From assembly GCF_031202265.1 (NCBI RefSeq), contig NZ_CP100605.1:248001-312000 (forward strand): a DNA stretch of 64,000 bases, written 5' to 3'. The notes beneath the pieces were generated by a model. It ran no database searches. It was not told the origin of the DNA and saw nothing but the letters and a program-made list of their open reading frames with translations. Source of the DNA: Bradyrhizobium sp. Ash2021. GTDB lineage: Bacteria; Pseudomonadota; Alphaproteobacteria; Rhizobiales; Xanthobacteraceae. Within the stretch, counting starts at the first letter, position 1; every line of letters starts with the position of its first letter. Of the stretch, positions 1 to 9,604 are shown in pieces. A program made the translations under genes and the position numbers.

Positions 1-3
1 ACA

Positions 4-1420
4 GAGCTATCGCTGAAAGTTGGTGACGGCGGGAATCGGAAAGGCGGCATATCGTGGGGGTGCTTGACGCCTCCACTTCTCCACCGAAGGAGCGATATGC
101 CGTGTCCAACGATAACATCATCAAGCTGATTCAGCCAGCAAACGTCGACGATCAACTCACGGAAATCTTGCGTACTGGGGCACGTGTTCTGTTGGCCCAG
201 GCGGTCGAGGCCGAGGTCGCGGACTTTCTCGGCAAGCATGCCGATTTGAAGACCGCAGACGGCCACCAGCGGGTCGTGCGCCACGGTCACCTGCCGGAGC
301 GCGAGGTGATGACCGGTATCGGTCCGGTCGCCGTCCGCCAGCCGCGTGTGCGCGATCGCGAGGCGGACGCTACCGACCCCGACCGCATCCGGTTCTCGCC
401 CTCGATCCTGCCGCCCTATATGCGCCGCTCTAAATCGATCGAGACGCTGCTGCCGATCCTTTACCTGAAGGGTATCTCGACCGGCGACTTCTCCGAGGCG
501 CTGGCAGCACTGCTCGGCAAGGATGCTGCCGGATTGTCGGCATCCGCCATCGGCCGCCTGAAGGACGGCTGGCTTGACGAACACACCGCGTGGCAGAGGC
601 GCGATCTGTCGGCGAAACGTTACGTCTACATCTGGGCCGATGGCATCCATCTCCAGGCACGCCTCGAAGACGAAAAGCAGTGCATCCTGGTGCTGATCGG
701 CGCGACGCCGGAAGGCCGCAAGGAACTGGTCGGCTTCACCGATGGCGCCCGCGAGAGCGCGCAGGACTGGCGCGATCTGCTGCTCGATCTGAAGCGGCGC
801 GGGCTCGACGTGCCGCCGCGGCTTACCATCGCCGATGGCGCGCTCGGGTTCTGGAAGGCCGCCGGTGAGGTCTGGCCGAAAACGCGCGAGCAGCGCTGCT
901 GGGTGCACAAGACCGCGAACGTACTCGCCAAGTTGCCGAAGAGCCAGCAGCCGAAGGCCAAACGCGCGTTGCAGGAGATCTGGATGGCCGAAACCAAGGC
1001 CGCCGCCGAGCTGGCGTTCGACGCCTTCATCGCGAGCTACACGCCCAAATACGAGAAGGCGGCCGACTGCCTGGGCAAGGATCGGGACACGCTACTGGCG
1101 TTCTACGACTTCCCGGCCGAGCACTGGAAACACCTGCGAACGACCAATCCCATTGAAAGCACCTTCGCTACCGTGCGCCACCGCACGATCCGATCGAAGG
1201 GATGCCTGTCCAACAGGACGGCGCTCGCGATGGTCTTCAAGCTGCTCGAGGCCGCGCAGAAAAGCTGGCGTCGTCTCGATGGCCACAACCAGTTGCCAAA
1301 ACTCGTTCTCGGTGTGACATTCAACAACGGGATCGAGGTCATCGCTAAACCCGCTGACCGTCAGCCCATAACCGCCGCCGCCTGACCGGCCCGGCCGTCA
1401 CCAAAAATTGGCGATAGCTC
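4..1420 (+). mobile_element. IS256-family element, copy A
   Basis: A 1417-bp element whose ends are imperfect inverted repeats: both begin GAGCTATCGC and share TTGGTGACGGC further in. It carries one transposase gene. The 57697-59113 element has the same length and an identical transposase, which implies recent transposition. Only three bases (ACA) lie upstream of the element in this window, so its target duplication cannot be confirmed. On the right the element runs directly into a coding frame that has lost its start. Confidence 0.9.
102..1385 (+). CDS. IS256-family transposase (Mutator-like DDE)
   Basis: Transposase of copy A, 427 aa from GTG at 102. I prefer that start because an AAGGAG ribosome site lies just upstream; the frame is open to GTG at 54. 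Family hallmarks visible are the N-terminal segment with the HAD-LKT-DGH-RVVRHGH pattern, the first acidic residue in ADGIH, the second in IADGALGF, and the glutamate in NPIESTF near the C-terminus. It matches the copy at 57732-59015 residue for residue and differs at scattered positions from the copy at 8221-9504. It should be active on the element ends described. Confidence 0.93.
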   Translation: MSNDNIIKLIQPANVDDQLTEILRTGARVLLAQAVEAEVADFLGKHADLKTADGHQRVVRHGHLPEREVMTGIGPVAVRQPRVRDREADATDPDRIRFSPSILPPYMRRSKSIETLLPILYLKGISTGDFSEALAALLGKDAAGLSASAIGRLKDGWLDEHTAWQRRDLSAKRYVYIWADGIHLQARLEDEKQCILVLIGATPEGRKELVGFTDGARESAQDWRDLLLDLKRRGLDVPPRLTIADGALGFWKAAGEVWPKTREQRCWVHKTANVLAKLPKSQQPKAKRALQEIWMAETKAAAELAFDAFIASYTPKYEKAADCLGKDRDTLLAFYDFPAEHWKHLRTTNPIESTFATVRHRTIRSKGCLSNRTALAMVFKLLEAAQKSWRRLDGHNQLPKLVLGVTFNNGIEVIAKPADRQPITAAA

Positions 1421-1706
1421 CTTCGAACACGACGGCAAGGTCTACGAAGTTCGCGCGGTCCCGACTTTAAACGGCTGGAAGGTTCGCATTTTCGTCGAGG
1501 GCGTCCCAGCAAATGGCGTTACTTATTCGGTCGACTCCGAAGTCTATCAAGACGCTGCTCTCGACGGAGTGCCAGAAGATTTGGTGGCCGGGCTGATGGA
1601 AAAAGCGGAGCGCGATTTTCGGCGCGGGCTTGCGCAGGAACTGATCACCGCTGAAAGGGCTACCGACGACGGTACCGCAGCGGAAATCGATAAATTCAAA
1701 CCATGA
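1421..1706 (+). pseudogene. 3' part of hypothetical gene cut by IS256
   Basis: Directly after the IS256 right end an open frame (TTC GAA CAC GAC ...) runs 95 codons to TGA at 1704-1706 without a plausible start. The product is acidic and contains VYEVRAVPTLNGWKVRIFVEG and an ELITAERA helix. This looks like the C-terminal portion of a small cytoplasmic protein whose start lies on the other side of the element, outside the window. I do not recognise the family. Confidence 0.6.
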
Positions 1707-2001
1707 GACCGCCCCGGTAGGGGAGTCGTTGGCGCTGTTGTGAGATCATACAGAAGCGCAAGCTGGCGCGTTTCCCGTCTCGAAGGCTGTCCGAACCCCG
1801 GCCAGCGCGGAAAGCGAATTCAGAGGGCCGGCGGGCGGCAAGGATTGGATGCCTCCTCAAACGTATTTGTGATGAGGGCGGTCGCCCCAGGCCGTACAAT
1901 CGCCCACAATGAAGCAAAAGCTCACAGCCTACTGTCCACTCTGATAGAGGCCTGCGCCTCCGAGGGGCGCGGGTTGATTATCTCGAACGAGGAGCAACCC
2001 G

Positions 2002-2421
2002 ATGTGTGACTATAGTCTGCACGCTGTAGCAACGCGCCCCGCCCAAGTTGGAGAGACGCTGATCACCACGACATTCCGCGGCACTTCGACTCGCGGTTTC
2101 GCATCAGAAAGTGAGCCCGCCGTAGCGGTCTGCATGCTTCCGGGGACCGAACTGGCGTTCGCCGGCGATGTCAAATACGAAAACGGATGGAGGACGAGGG
2201 CAACCAATTTCCGAGTAGGGAAATTCGGCGCGATAGACCCAGATGTTCCGCATCGTTACCATGATGCGATCGAGTTTCCAGATGGAAGTAATGTGCTCGT
2301 CACGCATCTCTCTGAAGGGCAGCGAGTGACCGTGCTGCAATTGCCCGTGGTTCATCAGGTTACGGAGCACGCGCAATCCGCTGCCGATACAAACGCGGCG
2401 GAGCCGGTATCCGCTGGTTGA
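2002..2421 (+). CDS. conserved hypothetical protein, 139 aa
   Basis: Starts at ATG 2002 with GAGGAG about 8 bases upstream. The product begins MCDYSLHAVATRPAQVGE and has no signal peptide, membrane segment or recognised motif. It contains a central VAVCMLPGTELAF stretch and ends in an Ala-rich tail. Proteins with this N-terminus occur, as I recall, in Bradyrhizobium relatives, but no function is known to me. It stands alone between non-coding stretches. Confidence 0.75.
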   Translation: MCDYSLHAVATRPAQVGETLITTTFRGTSTRGFASESEPAVAVCMLPGTELAFAGDVKYENGWRTRATNFRVGKFGAIDPDVPHRYHDAIEFPDGSNVLVTHLSEGQRVTVLQLPVVHQVTEHAQSAADTNAAEPVSAG

Positions 2422-2568
2422 AAATGCCATGGGAGGCACCCCACGCTAACCGCAAGCGGGCGGAAGTGGAACGAACAACCATCCTAGCGCTTGAATCTAG
2501 GTTCCGTTGCGGTGTTGCGTCGTATCGTGGTCGGCGCGTTAGTGGCAGCGATGAACCGGGAGGCGAGA

Positions 2569-2805
2569 ATGATGGTTATCGGGCTCGGTGCGCTGCTCGT
2601 TTTCGGCGGAGTCCTATACATGGTACGCGCGGTTATCTGGCGCGGATCGCTTAGTCGCTCGGGCTCCTCCCGCTCCGGGCCGGTTCGCAACACTCTGGAG
2701 CCGCCACGACGCGGCGTCGGATTCTTGGGGCTCGGAGCGAACTGGCCGGGCATTCTCCTTATGGCAATCGGTGCAATTCTCTTGCTGTCGGGGGCCAGTT
2801 TCTAG
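2569..2805 (+). CDS. small two-TM membrane protein
   Basis: The start at ATG 2569 is chosen because GGGAGG lies five bases upstream; an in-frame ATG at 2551 and an earlier in-frame start are possible but have no such site. The 78-residue product has a first hydrophobic helix (about residues 2-20), a basic Ser/Arg-rich loop (about 25-45) and a second helix near the C-terminus (PGILLMAIGAILLLSG). Probably an inner-membrane protein of unknown role. Confidence 0.65.
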   Translation: MMVIGLGALLVFGGVLYMVRAVIWRGSLSRSGSSRSGPVRNTLEPPRRGVGFLGLGANWPGILLMAIGAILLLSGASF

Positions 2806-3306
2806 CCTTGGCCAACCGGGCGTATGGGCCGGTACAGTAGTGCTAAAAGAAAATCCGCCGGCGGGAACTGGCGCCCTCACCTCTCCTCGTCCGGATCGCG
2901 CCCGTCCCGACCGCTTCCTTATGCGGTCACGTTGTCCGGAAGAGAACTACCGCGCGGCGCGGCAAGGATTGCTCGCGGCGCCAGCAGGCTGCTCGAACGC
3001 TACGCATATCCGCGTCGGGTTAATCGCGCCGTTTTCACCCTCTGCCGGCCACTTCCGGTCTGCCCCAAACAACGGACATCATCAGGCCGGCCCGGTTGTT
3101 ACGGTTGGTGCCATCACCAGACTCATGCGGCGCAGCAAATCGTCAAGCTCTCTCGGCGCATGATCACGAGAAGAGATATTGGATCCGTCCGACTCGCACG
3201 ATTGGAAAACAATTGGCTTGAGCAGCCGCCAAACCATTAACTATGCCATGAAAACTGTAACAAAGCGGTTTAGCAAATCTTGAGGTGTTCGGCGGACGCT
3301 AGACCG
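2806..3306 (+). other. intergenic region with dispersed repeat
   Basis: No convincing gene: the open frames here lack ribosome sites and family-like composition. Around 3044-3090 lies one member of a degenerate intergenic repeat family (GGCCACTTCCGGTCTGCC followed by GGACAT) that recurs near 3776, 6350, 25945, 36690, 38215, 44455, 48325, 50005 and 55080. Confidence 0.5.
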
Positions 3307-3600
3307 ATGATAGAGCGCCGAGCGACGCAGCGACACAACGTCATCAGGAACGGGACCATTCAGTTCGCCGGCGGAGCAATCAACTGTACAATCCGGAATA
3401 TTTCTCCGATTGGAGCGGCGCTGGACGTACCAAGCTCCCTTGCAATTCCGCACGAAATCACCTTGCTGATGGCTAATGGTCGTATCAGCCAACATTGCTA
3501 TATTGTTTGGCGTAGATCAACGCGAGTGGGCGTGACATTCGATCGTTTGAACGAGCCGACCATCGATTCTCTTCCGCATAGTGTCAAAGCGGTATCCTGA
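3307..3600 (+). CDS. PilZ-domain protein
   Basis: 97 aa from ATG 3307, starting MIERRATQRHNV. The RRxxxR-type motif near residues 4-8 and a downstream N-I-S-x-I-G-A element (residues about 39-46) are the two c-di-GMP-contacting features of PilZ domains. The remaining sequence fits the short six-strand barrel with no extra domain. A single-domain PilZ protein would act as a cytoplasmic c-di-GMP adaptor, but its partner cannot be inferred from the neighbours. A start at 3280 is possible but adds residues not typical of the domain. Confidence 0.75.
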   Translation: MIERRATQRHNVIRNGTIQFAGGAINCTIRNISPIGAALDVPSSLAIPHEITLLMANGRISQHCYIVWRRSTRVGVTFDRLNEPTIDSLPHSVKAVS

Positions 3601-4004
3601 TCGCCCAGAAGCGATGCATCTCCGGTCCTCGCCGTTCATGATTGACGGCGGGCCCCGTCCTGCAGGGCATCGATTCGTCTCTGACTTCGACGGCCTGCAG
3701 CCGCAAGCACAACGACGTCTTTCGAGCCTGCTCGGCTCAGGTCAGCTGCGGGTCAATCTTGTCGTTCTGACCGTGGGCCGGCCACTTCCGGTCTTCAATA
3801 AGGGGACGTTTTCGGCGTCCGTCGGGATGTCACAAAGGTGCCAAGCACAACATTGGACAGTAACGCCTCAACTGAACGAGGCCGCCAACTTAGGCGACCT
3901 CTCATTCGGTCACTTCGGCTACAAACGAAAAGACCGCCCCTCGGCGGTCTCTTCGTTTTGAGATATTGCTTTTTGAGTTGGCTCGCAGTGCGAGGAATTA
4001 ATTC
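3601..4004 (+). other. intergenic region with repeat and terminator
   Basis: No gene is supported. It holds a second dispersed intergenic repeat (about 3776-3830, GGCCGGCCACTTCCGGTC) and the hairpin terminator at 3923-3958. Confidence 0.5.
3923..3958. terminator. Rho-independent bidirectional terminator
   Basis: The arms AAACGAAAAGACCGCC and GGCGGTCTCTTCGTTT pair at 15 of 16 positions around a four-base loop. The A-rich left arm and T-rich right arm would let it work in both directions. Confidence 0.8.
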
Positions 4005-4190
4005 ATGGACAGCACACAGCATTGCCAAGATCAGTCAGCGGAATGTCTTCGCTTGATGAGATTAGCGCAGAGTGAAGATGAAGCTGAGGTTTTGAAAAAT
4101 CTCTCTATGAGCTGGTCGAGAATCGCCGGCCAGATCGACCGATACAATGCGCTCATTCGTAAACAAAGCCGAAGCGTCGTCCGGAAGTAG
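4005..4190 (+). CDS. conserved small hypothetical protein, 61 aa
   Basis: Starts MDSTQHCQDQSAECLRLM and continues as an amphipathic helical protein (SMSWSRIAGQIDRYNAL) with two cysteines near the N-terminus. Small proteins with the pattern xQSAECLRLMxxAQSExEAEVL are, as I recall, common in Bradyrhizobium. No function is known. It follows the strong terminator, so it is probably transcribed alone. Confidence 0.7.
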   Translation: MDSTQHCQDQSAECLRLMRLAQSEDEAEVLKNLSMSWSRIAGQIDRYNALIRKQSRSVVRK

Positions 4191-4299
4191 GTCCGCCTCC
4201 GCAACACCGCACTCAGTCTGGCCCTGTACAGTGGCCCGGCGCGCCGTGTGAGTTCTGGAGACACGCGTCGGGCCTTGGCCCGCTAGGCATGGCCAAAAC

Positions 4300-4568
4300 C
4301 TACGTAACAACGATTCGTGGCGGAAACCCGCTTGCGCACCCCTCACCGAAGAACTGGCCGGTTCTAAAATTCCGACTACCGCTTCCTTTCCTTGCTCGGA
4401 TAGGACAGTGAGCTTGACCTTGCCTTTTTGAATGTAAAAAACCGCATCCGCCACGCCTCCCTGCTCGAAGACGTGCTGATTCTTCTCCAATTTCAGGATC
4501 GTTTTGCCGACCCCTACCTTGGCGAGAAAGGCTTTGGGATCGAATTCGTCATTGGCGACCTTCGCCAT
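4300..4568 (-). pseudogene. Crp/Fnr-family regulator, frameshifted remnant
   Basis: From ATG 4568, with GGAGG upstream, the frame gives MAKVANDEFDPKAFLAKVG and a cyclic-nucleotide-binding-like fold (VFEQGGVADAVFYIQKGKVKL). After VVGILEP the expected GQFFGEGC motif is found only in the next frame, consistent with one missing base near 4357-4360. That frame stops at 4300-4302. The rest of the effector domain and the helix-turn-helix are absent. It is therefore a regulator fragment without DNA-binding ability. Confidence 0.75.
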
Positions 4569-4971
4569 AGGAGCCTCCCTTGCTCCGATCAGCGCGCACG
4601 CATTGTAGCGCTTCCGACGTCGAAATGAAGGAACCATGACGGGGAATTTACCGGCTGCGAGAGCCCTCAAGGAGAATGCAGAACCCCCTCGCAGGCCAGA
4701 CGAGGGACTGGCGGCAATTTGGCTCGCCTGATTGGCACGTGAGATCGTCTCAGTGCCATCTCCGAAGGCGCATTCGCAGGTCCGCCTCTTCCTCGTTGCG
4801 CCTACCGACCGCCAAACCTATCTTCGGCGTCCTCGTTTTCGGGACGACTGGGCCGCCAGGAACCATTCGGGCGACTTGGATGGAGATCCCGGATAACTAG
4901 TCCCCTGTTCGGGAGATGGTCGCTAAGAACCTACTTCCAAAAGGGGCGAGGAGACGAATCGGAGGGAACAA
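4569..4971 (+). other. intergenic, no gene seen
   Basis: Open frames here look like chance frames. The GGAGG sequence at the right edge is the ribosome site of the transporter gene at 4972. Confidence 0.4.
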
Positions 4972-6297
4972 ATGGCCACGACAGCTACTTACGGGACGCT
5001 GTCCGCGTCCGAGCACAGCACGCAGTTGCGCAAGGCGGTTATCGCGTCAACTATTGGTACTGCGATCGAGTGGTACGACTTCTTCCTTTACGGCACGGCA
5101 GCCGGGCTCATTTTCGGCAAGCTGTTCTTTCCCAATTCGGATCCGCTAACGGCGACGCTCGCCGCCTTCGGAACCTATTTCATCGGTTTTGTCGGGCGTC
5201 CGATCGGCGCCGCGATCTTCGGCCACTACGGAGACCGTATCGGCCGCAAGGCGACGCTGATTGCAACGCTGTTGTGCATGGGCATCGCCACCTTCCTGAT
5301 CGCATTCGTTCCGACCTACGAAACAGTCGGTATCTGGGGCGCGGTTATCCTGACGGTACTGCGGATGCTTCAGGGCATCGGCGTCGGCGGCGAATGGGGT
5401 GGGTCCGTTCTGCTGGCGATGGAATGGTCGCGTCACCACGGCCAGCGCGGCCTGGTGGCGTCCTGGCCGCAATTCGGCGTGCCGTGCGGCCTGTTCCTGG
5501 CGAATCTCGCGGTGCTCGCCTTCAGCCAGCTGTCCGGCGATCAGTTCGCCACCTGGGGCTGGCGCATTCCCTTCGCGCTGTCGATCATTCTGGTAGGCGT
5601 CGGCCTGTGGATCCGCCTCGGCATTCTCGAGACGCCGGTATTCCAGGCGCTTCTGAACGACAACAAGATCGAGAAGACGCCGATCATCGAGGTCATCAGA
5701 AAGCAGCCGAGGCAGATCATCCTGTCGGCTTTGCTGCGGTTGTCGGAGCAGGCGCCGTTCTACATCTTCACTGCGTTCATCTTCGCTTACGCGGTCGGCA
5801 CGTTACATATGTCGCGCAATCTAATTCTGAGCGCGGTACTGGCAGCCTCCGTCGTCTCGTTCGTCACCATCCCGCTGTCGGGCCACATCTCCGACCGTAT
5901 CGGCCGCAAGAAGATGTATCTGATCGGCGCGGCGACCACGGGCGTGTTCGGCTTCCTCTATTTTGGCATGGTAGACACCGCGGCTCCCCTGGCGGTGTTC
6001 GTTGCGATCGTGCTGTCGCTCATTCCGCATGACATGCAGTACGGGCCGCAGGCCGCGCTGATCGCCGAGGCCTTTACGCCGCGCCTGCGCTATAGCGGCG
6101 CTTCCTTGGGATATCAGCTGGCATCGGTCATCGCCGGCGGCCCGGCGCCGCTGATTGCGACCGCCTTGTTCGCGAGCTATCAATCGGGTTACGCGATCTC
6201 GATCTACATCGCGGCGTGCGCAGTGGTGAGCCTGGTGGCGACGGCGATGATGCCCGACTACACCGGCCAGGACATCTCCATGGAATATGACGACTGA
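4972..6297 (+). CDS. MFS transporter, metabolite:H+ symporter (MHS) family
   Basis: 441 aa, start ATG 4972 preceded by GGAGGGAACAA. Twelve hydrophobic segments are predicted by eye. The MFS motif A appears twice, GHYGDRIGRK at residues 84-93 and GHISDRIGRK at about 304-313, and the N-terminal IGTAIEWYDFFLYGTAAGL is the signature of the MHS subfamily (relatives of ProP and ShiA). It would import a small organic acid or osmolyte with protons across the inner membrane; the substrate cannot be told. It appears monocistronic. Confidence 0.88.
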   Translation: MATTATYGTLSASEHSTQLRKAVIASTIGTAIEWYDFFLYGTAAGLIFGKLFFPNSDPLTATLAAFGTYFIGFVGRPIGAAIFGHYGDRIGRKATLIATLLCMGIATFLIAFVPTYETVGIWGAVILTVLRMLQGIGVGGEWGGSVLLAMEWSRHHGQRGLVASWPQFGVPCGLFLANLAVLAFSQLSGDQFATWGWRIPFALSIILVGVGLWIRLGILETPVFQALLNDNKIEKTPIIEVIRKQPRQIILSALLRLSEQAPFYIFTAFIFAYAVGTLHMSRNLILSAVLAASVVSFVTIPLSGHISDRIGRKKMYLIGAATTGVFGFLYFGMVDTAAPLAVFVAIVLSLIPHDMQYGPQAALIAEAFTPRLRYSGASLGYQLASVIAGGPAPLIATALFASYQSGYAISIYIAACAVVSLVATAMMPDYTGQDISMEYDD

Positions 6298-6578
6298 CAC
6301 ATCACTGCGATCGTCATTTTTCCGATTGAGGTGCCCCCTTTCTTTTGTGGGCCGATGTCCGCTGAGGGTGGTCAAAGGCGGAATTGGCCATCATTCGAAC
6401 TACGTCCGCTTTACACCTTGCCGGACATTCCAAATCCAGCATTATGCGAATCTGGACGGGGCCTATGCGATCGAAGGCTCTGGCGTGTCAACGACGGGTT
6501 AAATTATGAGTAACGTCGGGTGGCTTAATATCGCTTCATGGATATGCTGCGCCAGATCAATTCATAGCGGATTGCACC

Positions 6579-7154
6579 GTGACCACCTCGCCTACTAAAG
6601 CGTCCCGAAAAATCAATGCCACTGAAGTAAAGCAATGGTTTGGGAATTCCAGCAAAGCGCAACTACGACCCGCACAATATGACGAAATTGCCACCCGCCT
6701 CACGAAGTTCAGATGGCCGTCCGACCCGCCTGCCCCTCCCGACTCTCCTTGGCTTCCAAAGATAATTGAAACTGACCCCGATCGCTATTGGGATTTTCAG
6801 GCGACGACCCAGGCGGCAAAAACGTTGCTCGATAGCGTCCCGGCTATGCTCTCGCATTGGGCAGGCTTGCGATGGGCGCCCGAGACCCGCGGCGGGTATG
6901 ATGCAATCAAGGCACTGAGTGACGCACTGCTTGTCGCCCTGCCTCATATTGAGTGGCCATTTGGCGAAATCGAACGCCTAAATGGTCAGAAGCGGCTGAA
7001 AGATTGGCACACTCCAGCGATCATCATCGCAAACGTAGTCATCAAGGCGATGATCGAAGCCGGGAACAACGAACCAGGAATAACGAAGATAAAAGTAAGC
7101 CCGACACGAGATACAAAAGCGTGGCCCGCTCCCTTGGACCAGTATTCCAGTTGA
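6579..7154 (+). CDS. hypothetical protein, 191 aa
   Basis: Reads from GTG 6579 as MTTSPTKASRKINATEVKQWF, a soluble protein rich in Trp and Pro (RYWDF, LSHWAGLRWAP, WPFGEIERLNGQKRLKDW). No signal or membrane segment. Its last 113 bases overlap convergently with the end of the gene at 7042-8185, so one 3' end may be secondary. Family unknown. Confidence 0.55.
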   Translation: MTTSPTKASRKINATEVKQWFGNSSKAQLRPAQYDEIATRLTKFRWPSDPPAPPDSPWLPKIIETDPDRYWDFQATTQAAKTLLDSVPAMLSHWAGLRWAPETRGGYDAIKALSDALLVALPHIEWPFGEIERLNGQKRLKDWHTPAIIIANVVIKAMIEAGNNEPGITKIKVSPTRDTKAWPAPLDQYSS

Positions 7155-8185
7155 TATCGAGTTTGTGAGCTGCAAGAGCCAAGCAGCTGTTCATTATTGG
7201 TTCTGGCGGCACGTCGACAACTTCTTGCGCCGCGGTTGTGAGCGCAAGAAGCTTGTAGACATCAAGATCAACATCCTCGACGGAGTTCGGATACAATTCC
7301 TTCAAGGCTTGAGCCAATTGGGTAGTCAGCGCATGACGCCCTCTCGCGCTGAGCTCATGCAGAGCGTTCCGGCCTTGCAAAACTAGTCCCGGGGTGGCAT
7401 CTAGTCCCGGGGCGGCATCTAACGGAGTTTCTACCGGGCCCACGGGCGTGGCCGTACCAAGCTGCTTTTCAACGCCCTGCGTAGTACAAGGCTCCTCTTT
7501 CTCGGACTTGAGCGACTGCGCCTCGGAAACTTCTTCCTCTGGAGCCTCGACCGTGACCGTGACCGTGTCCGTTTCGGTCAAGAAAGGTAAAGCCGGCTCG
7601 CCTGGGAGCGCGACGAGAGCACCGAGCTGTTCGGTGAGCGCCGCACTGCCGTTCGCAATTTCGACCAAGCGGCTTTGACCACTGCGCATCGGGCCATCTA
7701 GTTCAGCACGCCGCGTCACGGCAGCAGCCAGGTACTCGCGTACAGCTGCATCATAGACCGCCCGCTGTCGCTTCCATTCGTCCGCCAGCGCGCCGAGCTT
7801 GGCCGCGATTGAGGCGATTTCAGATGCTTGGTCGTCGGAGAACCTGCGTTCGTTCGCCAGCCCAAACCATGAGCTCAGCTGCACCTTGTCAAAGGCGCCT
7901 TCCGCAACGTCGGCGTCCGGAACTACCTCGAGAAGGGCCTTGAACGAAAGTTCAACCTTGAGCGCCGCGCTAACGTTCAGCTCGCTGTGTTGCTTCGCGC
8001 GCGCCAAGAGCGCGTTTGCCCGCTCCACAAGATCGGTCGCGAACACAAGATCAGGCCTCTCTGCGCCCGTTAAGCTTGCGAACCATGCTAGCTCTTGAAA
8101 CCAAGAGAACTCGACGTCCTCGATTGTGCATATTTCCGCCATGTCAGCTTGCTGCGCCGCGTTGACACCGGTTTCAAGCGCGTCA
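7042..8185 (-). pseudogene. hypothetical gene, 3' part, split by IS256
   Basis: The open frame from ATG 8142 encodes 366 aa (MAEICTIEDVEFSWFQ...). The same frame is open upstream to the IS256 end at 8186 and resumes beyond the element at 9605, giving ...ETGEGDDAL then ETGVNAAQQADMAEIC, so the true protein was longer. It is rich in Ala, Glu and Leu helices, has a Thr/Val/Glu-rich linker (TDTVTVTVEAPEEE) and an 18-bp in-frame tandem repeat near 7383-7418 encoding APGLDATPGL. A hydrophobic stretch lies near the C-terminus. I do not recognise the family. Confidence 0.6.
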
Positions 8186-9602
8186 GAGCTATCGCCAATT
8201 TTTGGTGACGGCCTGATCAGTCAGGCGGCGGCGGTTGCGGGCTGAGGGGCGGCCAGCTTGGCGGTGACCTCGATCCCGTCGGTGAATTTCACACCGAGAA
8301 TGATCTTTGGCAAGTGTGCATGTCCGTCGAGCCGTCGCCAGGATCGTTGCGCCCCTTCGACCAGCTTGAATACCATGGCGAGAGCGGTCTTGTTTGAGAG
8401 GCAGCCTTTCGATCGGATCGTGCGGTGGCGGACGGTCGCGAAAGTGCTTTCAATCGGGTTGGTGGTGCGCAGGTGCTTCCAATGCTCGGCCGGGAAGTCG
8501 TAGAAGGCGAGCAGCAGGTCGCGATCCTTCGTCAGACAATCGACGGCCTTCTGGTATTTCGGCGTGTAGCTTTCGATGAAGGCGTCGAAGGCGACTTCGG
8601 CATTGGCCTTGGTCTCGGCCATCCAGATTTCCTGCAGCGCCCGCTTGGCCTTTGGTTGCACACTCTTGGGTAATTTGCCCAGCACGTTCGCCGTCTTGTG
8701 CACCCAACAGCGCTGCTCGCGTGCTTTCGGCCAGACCTCGCCGGCCGCTTTCCAGAAGCCGAGCGCGCCGTCGGCGATCATCAGCTCGGGCCGGGCATCG
8801 AGCCCGCATCGCTTCAGATCCAGCAGCAGATCGCGCCAATCCTGCGCACTTTCCCGAGCGCCATCGGTGAACCCGACGAGCTCTTTCTTGCCCTCGGGCG
8901 TCGCGCCGATCAGCACCAGGATGCACTGCTTTTCATCTTCCAGCCGCGCCTCGAGGTGGATGCCGTCCGCCCAGACGTACACGTAGCGCTTGCCCGACAA
9001 ATCACGCTTGCGCCACTGGGCATGATCATCCTGCCAGCCGTCCTTCAGGCGGCCGATGGCGCTGGCCGAGAGGCCGGGCGCATCCTTGCCGAGCAAGGCC
9101 GCCAGAGCGTCCGAGAAATCGCCGGTCGAGATGCCCTTCAGGTAGAGGATCGGTAGCAGCGTCTCGATCGACTTCGAGCGGCGCATATAGGGCGGCAAGA
9201 TCGATGGCGAGAAGCGGATGCGGCGGGGATCGCCGGCTGCGGCCTCGCGATCGCGCACGCGGGGCTGGCGCACCGGGACCGCGCCGATGCCCGTCATCAC
9301 CTCGCGCTCGGGCAGATGACCGTGGCGCACCACGCGTTGGTGGCCATCCTCGGTCTTCAAATCGGCATGCTTGGAAAGAAACCCGGCGACCTCGGCCTCC
9401 ACCGCCTGGGCGAGAAGGGCACGCGCCCCATCGCGCAAAATGTCGGTGAGTTGGTCGCTGAAAGTTCCTGGCTGAATCAGTTTTACGACGGTATCCTTAG
9501 ACACGGCATATCGCTCCTTTGGTGGAGAAGTGGAGGCGTTGAACACCCCCACGATATGCCGCCTTCCCGATTCACGCCGTCACCAACTTTGGGCCATAGC
9601 TC
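8186..9602 (-). mobile_element. IS256-family element, divergent copy B
   Basis: 1417 bp, ends GAGCTATCGC and GAGCTATGGC with the shared TTGGTGACGGC inner motif. The transposase differs from copies A and C at many residues, so this is an older or separate arrival. CGCGTCA occurs at both sides (8179-8185 and 9605-9611) but two bases separate it from the right end, so the target duplication is imperfect. It interrupts the reading frame described at 7042-8185 and 9605-9835. Confidence 0.88.
8221..9504 (-). CDS. IS256-family transposase
   Basis: 427 aa from GTG 9504 (AAGGAG upstream), or 443 aa from the upstream in-frame start at 9552. It keeps the acidic triad (ADGIH, IADGALGF, NPIESTF) and the HKTANVL core. 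Compared with the copies at 102-1385 and 57732-59015 it shows scattered substitutions such as KDTVVKL for NDNIIKL near the start, and ends AAPQPATAAA. Confidence 0.92.
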   Translation of the reverse strand: MSKDTVVKLIQPGTFSDQLTDILRDGARALLAQAVEAEVAGFLSKHADLKTEDGHQRVVRHGHLPEREVMTGIGAVPVRQPRVRDREAAAGDPRRIRFSPSILPPYMRRSKSIETLLPILYLKGISTGDFSDALAALLGKDAPGLSASAIGRLKDGWQDDHAQWRKRDLSGKRYVYVWADGIHLEARLEDEKQCILVLIGATPEGKKELVGFTDGARESAQDWRDLLLDLKRCGLDARPELMIADGALGFWKAAGEVWPKAREQRCWVHKTANVLGKLPKSVQPKAKRALQEIWMAETKANAEVAFDAFIESYTPKYQKAVDCLTKDRDLLLAFYDFPAEHWKHLRTTNPIESTFATVRHRTIRSKGCLSNKTALAMVFKLVEGAQRSWRRLDGHAHLPKIILGVKFTDGIEVTAKLAAPQPATAAA

Positions 9603-9604
9603 AA

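Noticed and set aside
1..1429. Nine-base target duplication for IS256 copy A (ACA at 1-3 matches the end of CTTCGAACA)
   Set aside because: Only three upstream bases are available and copy C shows an 8-bp duplication, so the match may be chance.
1740..2009. 89-aa frame before the 2002 gene
   Set aside because: No ribosome site and no family-like pattern; overlaps the start of a better-supported gene.
2588..3240. 191-aa and 138-aa open frames
   Set aside because: No ribosome site, composition unlike a protein family, and they span a dispersed intergenic repeat.
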